This document shows, piece by piece, positions 6,748 to 8,068 of a DNA stretch of 8,068 bases. The notes below the pieces were generated by a model. That model did not search any database. It saw nothing but the letters and a program-made list of their open reading frames with translations, and was not told the DNA's origin. The stretch comes from Anaerolineae bacterium. GTDB taxonomy: Bacteria > Chloroflexota > Anaerolineae > Aggregatilineales > UBA3940. Numbering within the stretch: position 1 is the stretch's first letter; the number at the start of each line of letters is the position of its first letter. The stretch lies in NCBI GenBank assembly GCA_020852775.1, contig JADZAD010000171.1:1-8068 (forward strand), read 5' to 3'. The translations under genes and the position numbers were made by a program.

Positions 6748-7170
6748 CTAGTTGGTGCTGCCAGCGGCCCTGTGGGCTGCCAGTTGTCGAGCCCCGGATT
6801 TAAGCGCTCGGAAGACACCGTCGAGACACGAGGCTACTCGCAGACGATGCGCGAACTGCGGGTAGACCCGTTCCCCCAGAATGCGGATGACCTCAGTCAG
6901 CGCAAGGTCACCGACAAAGACAGTACGACCCATACGTGGATGCTCCAGCAGGCCACTGTCCAGCAGGCCGCGTACATACGCCGCGATACTGGGCGGAACC
7001 GACGCGCTGTCACAATGCTCGAAGACGCAGTCCACCCGGGTATGAGACACCGCAAGAGCCTGCTCAGTCTCCTGAACCGCCTGCATGTAGCTGTCCCAGT
7101 CCCATACACCTTCATGCTGCCAGCACAGGATTGTCCGTGCCGGGTCTAACCATACTACGTTTATCGCCAT
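6748..7170 (-). CDS. Hypothetical protein, 140 residues
   Basis: I do not recognise a named family. The protein looks soluble, with no signal peptide or membrane segment. It opens MAINVVWLDPARTILCWQHEG, an alternating strand-turn-strand pattern, then VWDWDSYMQAVQETEQAL, a Trp-rich turn leading into a helix. A strand VDCVFEHCD and a segment HPRMGRTVFVGD follow. This order of strands and helices is reminiscent of STAS/SpoIIAA-like small alpha/beta proteins, but I offer that only as a hint. Three Cys (16, 48, 53) and one more at about 115 are scattered. ATG at 7170 follows AAGGAG with a short spacing of about three bases. Supported as a real gene by its ribosome binding site, a promoter at 7213-7241 and a dedicated terminator beginning right at its stop. 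Function unknown. Confidence 0.8.
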   Translation of the reverse strand: MAINVVWLDPARTILCWQHEGVWDWDSYMQAVQETEQALAVSHTRVDCVFEHCDSASVPPSIAAYVRGLLDSGLLEHPRMGRTVFVGDLALTEVIRILGERVYPQFAHRLRVASCLDGVFRALKSGARQLAAHRAAGSTN

Positions 7171-7206
7171 ACTCTCCTTATTTCACCTCAATAATGACCG
7201 TTATCA

Positions 7207-7228
7207 TGTGAAATTGTACACAATCACA
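7207..7228. promoter_or_regulatory. 22-base dyad overlapping the -10 box, candidate operator
   Basis: The sequence has the form TGTGA-N3-TGTACA-N3-TCACA, symmetrical at 16 of 22 positions. It covers the predicted -10 box and probable start site of the 140-residue gene. A protein bound there would block initiation, so repression is the likely mode. The outer halves equal those of CRP sites, but the spacing of 12 rather than 6 bases does not fit CRP. Confidence 0.45.
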
Positions 7229-7241
7229 CGGGCAATTTCAA
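7213..7241 (-). promoter_or_regulatory. Sigma-70-type promoter of the 140-residue gene
   Basis: On the minus strand TTGAAA (7241-7236) and TACAAT (7218-7213) are separated by exactly 17 bases, one of the best matches in the window. Transcription should begin near 7206, giving a leader of about 35 bases that contains the AAGGAG before the ATG at 7170. Confidence 0.6.
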
Positions 7242-7307
7242 ATCGGACTGCCCGCCTCACACAATTACGAGCATAGCGCAGCCCGATGAAGCGCATGTTA
7301 AGATCAG

Positions 7308-7344
7308 GCGATCAGCGGCGAAGCGCCGCCTTACCGGTGGTCGC
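7308..7344. other. GC-rich hairpin in the intergenic region
   Basis: GCGATCA (7308-7314) pairs with TGGTCGC (7338-7344), with one G-U if RNA, and GCGGCG (7315-7320) pairs with CGCCGC (7324-7329) around an AAG loop. This gives 13 pairs with an eight-base bulge on one side. No U-rich tract follows on either strand, so it is not a simple terminator. It lies just upstream of the promoter of the predicted small RNA. The rest of 7242-7373 shows no gene. Confidence 0.35.
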
Positions 7345-7373
7345 TCCCCGTGTCGTCGGGTGGATTCCGGTTA

Positions 7374-7403
7374 TTGACATACAGCCGGGGGGCGCGTTAA
7401 GAT
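7374..7403 (+). promoter_or_regulatory. Sigma-70-type promoter of the predicted small RNA
   Basis: A perfect TTGACA (7374-7379) is followed after 18 bases by TAAGAT (7398-7403). Initiation about six or seven bases further on falls at 7409-7410, exactly where the left arm of the closing stem of the predicted RNA begins. Confidence 0.55.
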
Positions 7404-7408
7404 TTCGC

Positions 7409-7639
7409 CTGTCCGATCATCCTGGCGATAAGCCACGGGCCAGGCCGATTGCTGTACTGGTAATGAGCGAAAGATACTGATGGTAAACGACCGCAGCATC
7501 TGAGGTGTATTGGGAACAGGCTCCGGTCATCTGTGAAGGTAAGCTGCCTCGCAGCGAAGACTTCAGAGGACAGCGGCCCCCAAAATACCAGCGATGACAG
7601 AAAAGCGGGCGTCAATAGGGGCACAGGCCCCTATTTTAT
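7409..7639 (+). ncRNA. Predicted structured small RNA, 6S-like outline
   Basis: No plausible protein is encoded here, yet the stretch is bounded by a promoter and a terminator and folds into a closed-end structure. Closing stem: CTGTC 7409-7413 with GACAG 7596-7600, ATC 7416-7418 with GAT 7593-7595, CTGG 7422-7425 with CCAG 7588-7591. Second stem: GGG 7437-7439 with CCC 7579-7581, GGCC 7443-7446 with GGCC 7575-7578, GCTGT 7451-7455 with ACAGC 7570-7574. Inside are a mostly unpaired strand (7456-7488), one hairpin at 7489-7528 (GACCG/CGGTC outer pairs) and another at 7531-7568 (CTGTGAAG/CTTCAGAG with one mismatch, then GCTGC/GCAGC). Paired ends, an interrupted rod, a bubble and about 190 nt resemble 6S RNA, the RNA polymerase-binding regulator. 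I see no conserved sequence that proves this, nor signatures of RNase P, SRP RNA or tmRNA. It could alternatively be a secD leader, though the terminator argues against constitutive read-through. Confidence 0.45.
7614..7639 (+). terminator. Intrinsic terminator of the predicted small RNA
   Basis: AATAGGGGC (7614-7622) pairs perfectly with GCCCCTATT (7627-7635) around the four-base loop ACAG. The U-rich end is TATTTTAT. It lies 85 bases before secD. Confidence 0.8.
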
Positions 7640-7724
7640 GATCGTGTCGATCGTGCTCATTGAATCCTGGCACAGCTGTCACTGCCCGTGCGTGTATGAA
7701 GCGCCGTCTCCAAGGAGTGTGCCT

Positions 7725-8068
7725 GTGGCGTTCTTTCCGCTCATCTGGCTGGTGCTGGCGGTGATCGCTGTCGGAGCGATCTTTGTCCTCCAGCCCAATC
7801 GCCATGTCACGTGGCTGATCCTCATCTCCCTGATCATCCTTGCCGCTGGCTGGGCCAGCCTGCCCAACAACCCCGGCATCGTGCTCGACATCAACGGGGA
7901 TGGCATTAACGAGTTAGACAAGCCTATTGAAATCCGGCAGGGGCTGGACCTCGCGGGGGGGCTTAAAGTCCTGCTCGAAGCCGATCTCCCTGCAGAGGCG
8001 GCGGTTGACGCAGCTTCCATGAAGGAAGTCCGCCAGATTGTCGAGAACCGCGTGGACAGCCTCGGCGC
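7725..8068 (+). CDS. secD: Protein translocase subunit SecD (N-terminal part, cut by window edge)
   Basis: The visible 114 residues are the start of SecD, the membrane subunit that with SecF uses the proton-motive force to help SecYEG export proteins. The GTG start at 7725 follows AAGGAG by seven bases; no ATG lies in frame before residue 94. RQGLDLAGGLKVLLEAD (71-87) is the conserved first SecD motif at the beginning of the periplasmic domain, and VRQIVENRVDSLG (99-111) is the next conserved helix. There are two hydrophobic segments before the motif, at about 6-22 and 30-46, whereas SecD normally has one. The short loop between them carries Arg26 and His27, so the N-terminus probably faces outside. 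Residues 55-65 (DINGDGINELD) resemble a calcium-binding loop. secF is expected downstream, outside the window. Confidence 0.92.
   Translation, partial: MAFFPLIWLVLAVIAVGAIFVLQPNRHVTWLILISLIILAAGWASLPNNPGIVLDINGDGINELDKPIEIRQGLDLAGGLKVLLEADLPAEAAVDAASMKEVRQIVENRVDSLG

Noticed and set aside
7207..7228. CRP/FNR site reading of the TGTGA...TCACA dyad
   Set aside because: The half-sites match CRP but the 12-base spacing does not; kept only as a generic operator.
7409..7600. RNase P RNA, tmRNA or SRP RNA at this position
   Set aside because: The expected signatures (RNase P GAGGAAAGTCC, tmRNA tRNA-like ends and tag frame, SRP GGAAGNAGC loop) are not seen.
7397..7624. Possible 75-residue minus-strand protein in the secD-proximal gap
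   Set aside because: No ribosome binding site, no recognisable pattern, and it lies opposite the predicted structured RNA and its terminator.
7668..7690. Sigma-54-like TGGCAC before secD
   Set aside because: The GG and GC elements are spaced 12 rather than 10 bases apart and the TTGC box is missing.

Overview
The window looks like an ordinary chromosomal stretch of a bacterium with roughly 60% GC. Chloroflexota (Anaerolineae-like) is my best guess. The guess rests on the lipoprotein start with its LACNLP-type lipobox, on that lipoprotein's family, and on the gene mix; no marker gene settles it. I see no transposase, integrase, CRISPR array, tRNA or rRNA.

Layout. (1) Positions 1-3854 are a minus-strand series, read from 3854 down to 1: a creatininase-family amidohydrolase, two tandem PfkB-family sugar/nucleoside kinases, a small EthD-domain protein and a Pro/Thr-rich lipoprotein cut by the window edge. 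The first four are packed with gaps of 6 to 20 bases and probably form one operon. (2) A 137-base divergent intergenic region (3855-3991) holds a good minus-strand promoter, placed so that the creatininase mRNA may be leaderless, and two dyad-symmetric candidate operators. (3) On the plus strand is a single MalG-type sugar ABC transporter permease (3992-4918), closed by an intrinsic terminator. (4) Next, with its own ribosome binding site, is a DUF4173 polytopic membrane protein (5067-6674). (5) A convergent minus-strand gene of unknown function (6748-7170) has a strong terminator abutting its stop codon and a promoter overlapped by an operator-like palindrome. (6) The 554-base gap 7171-7724 holds a promoter, a sequence that folds into a long closed-end RNA of about 190 nt, and a terminator; I interpret it as an unannotated structured small RNA with a 6S-like outline. 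(7) The start of secD (7725 to the edge) has an additional N-terminal membrane segment.

How the parts may work together: the creatininase homologue, the two kinases, the EthD protein and the divergent sugar permease look like an uptake-and-catabolism locus for a small substrate that is imported, opened by amide hydrolysis and phosphorylated. The substrate cannot be read from sequence, and this assignment is inference. The most interesting items are the candidate small RNA at 7409-7639, the undescribed gene combination at 916-4918, the putative leaderless creatininase promoter, and the unusual SecD N-terminus with a calcium-loop-like motif.
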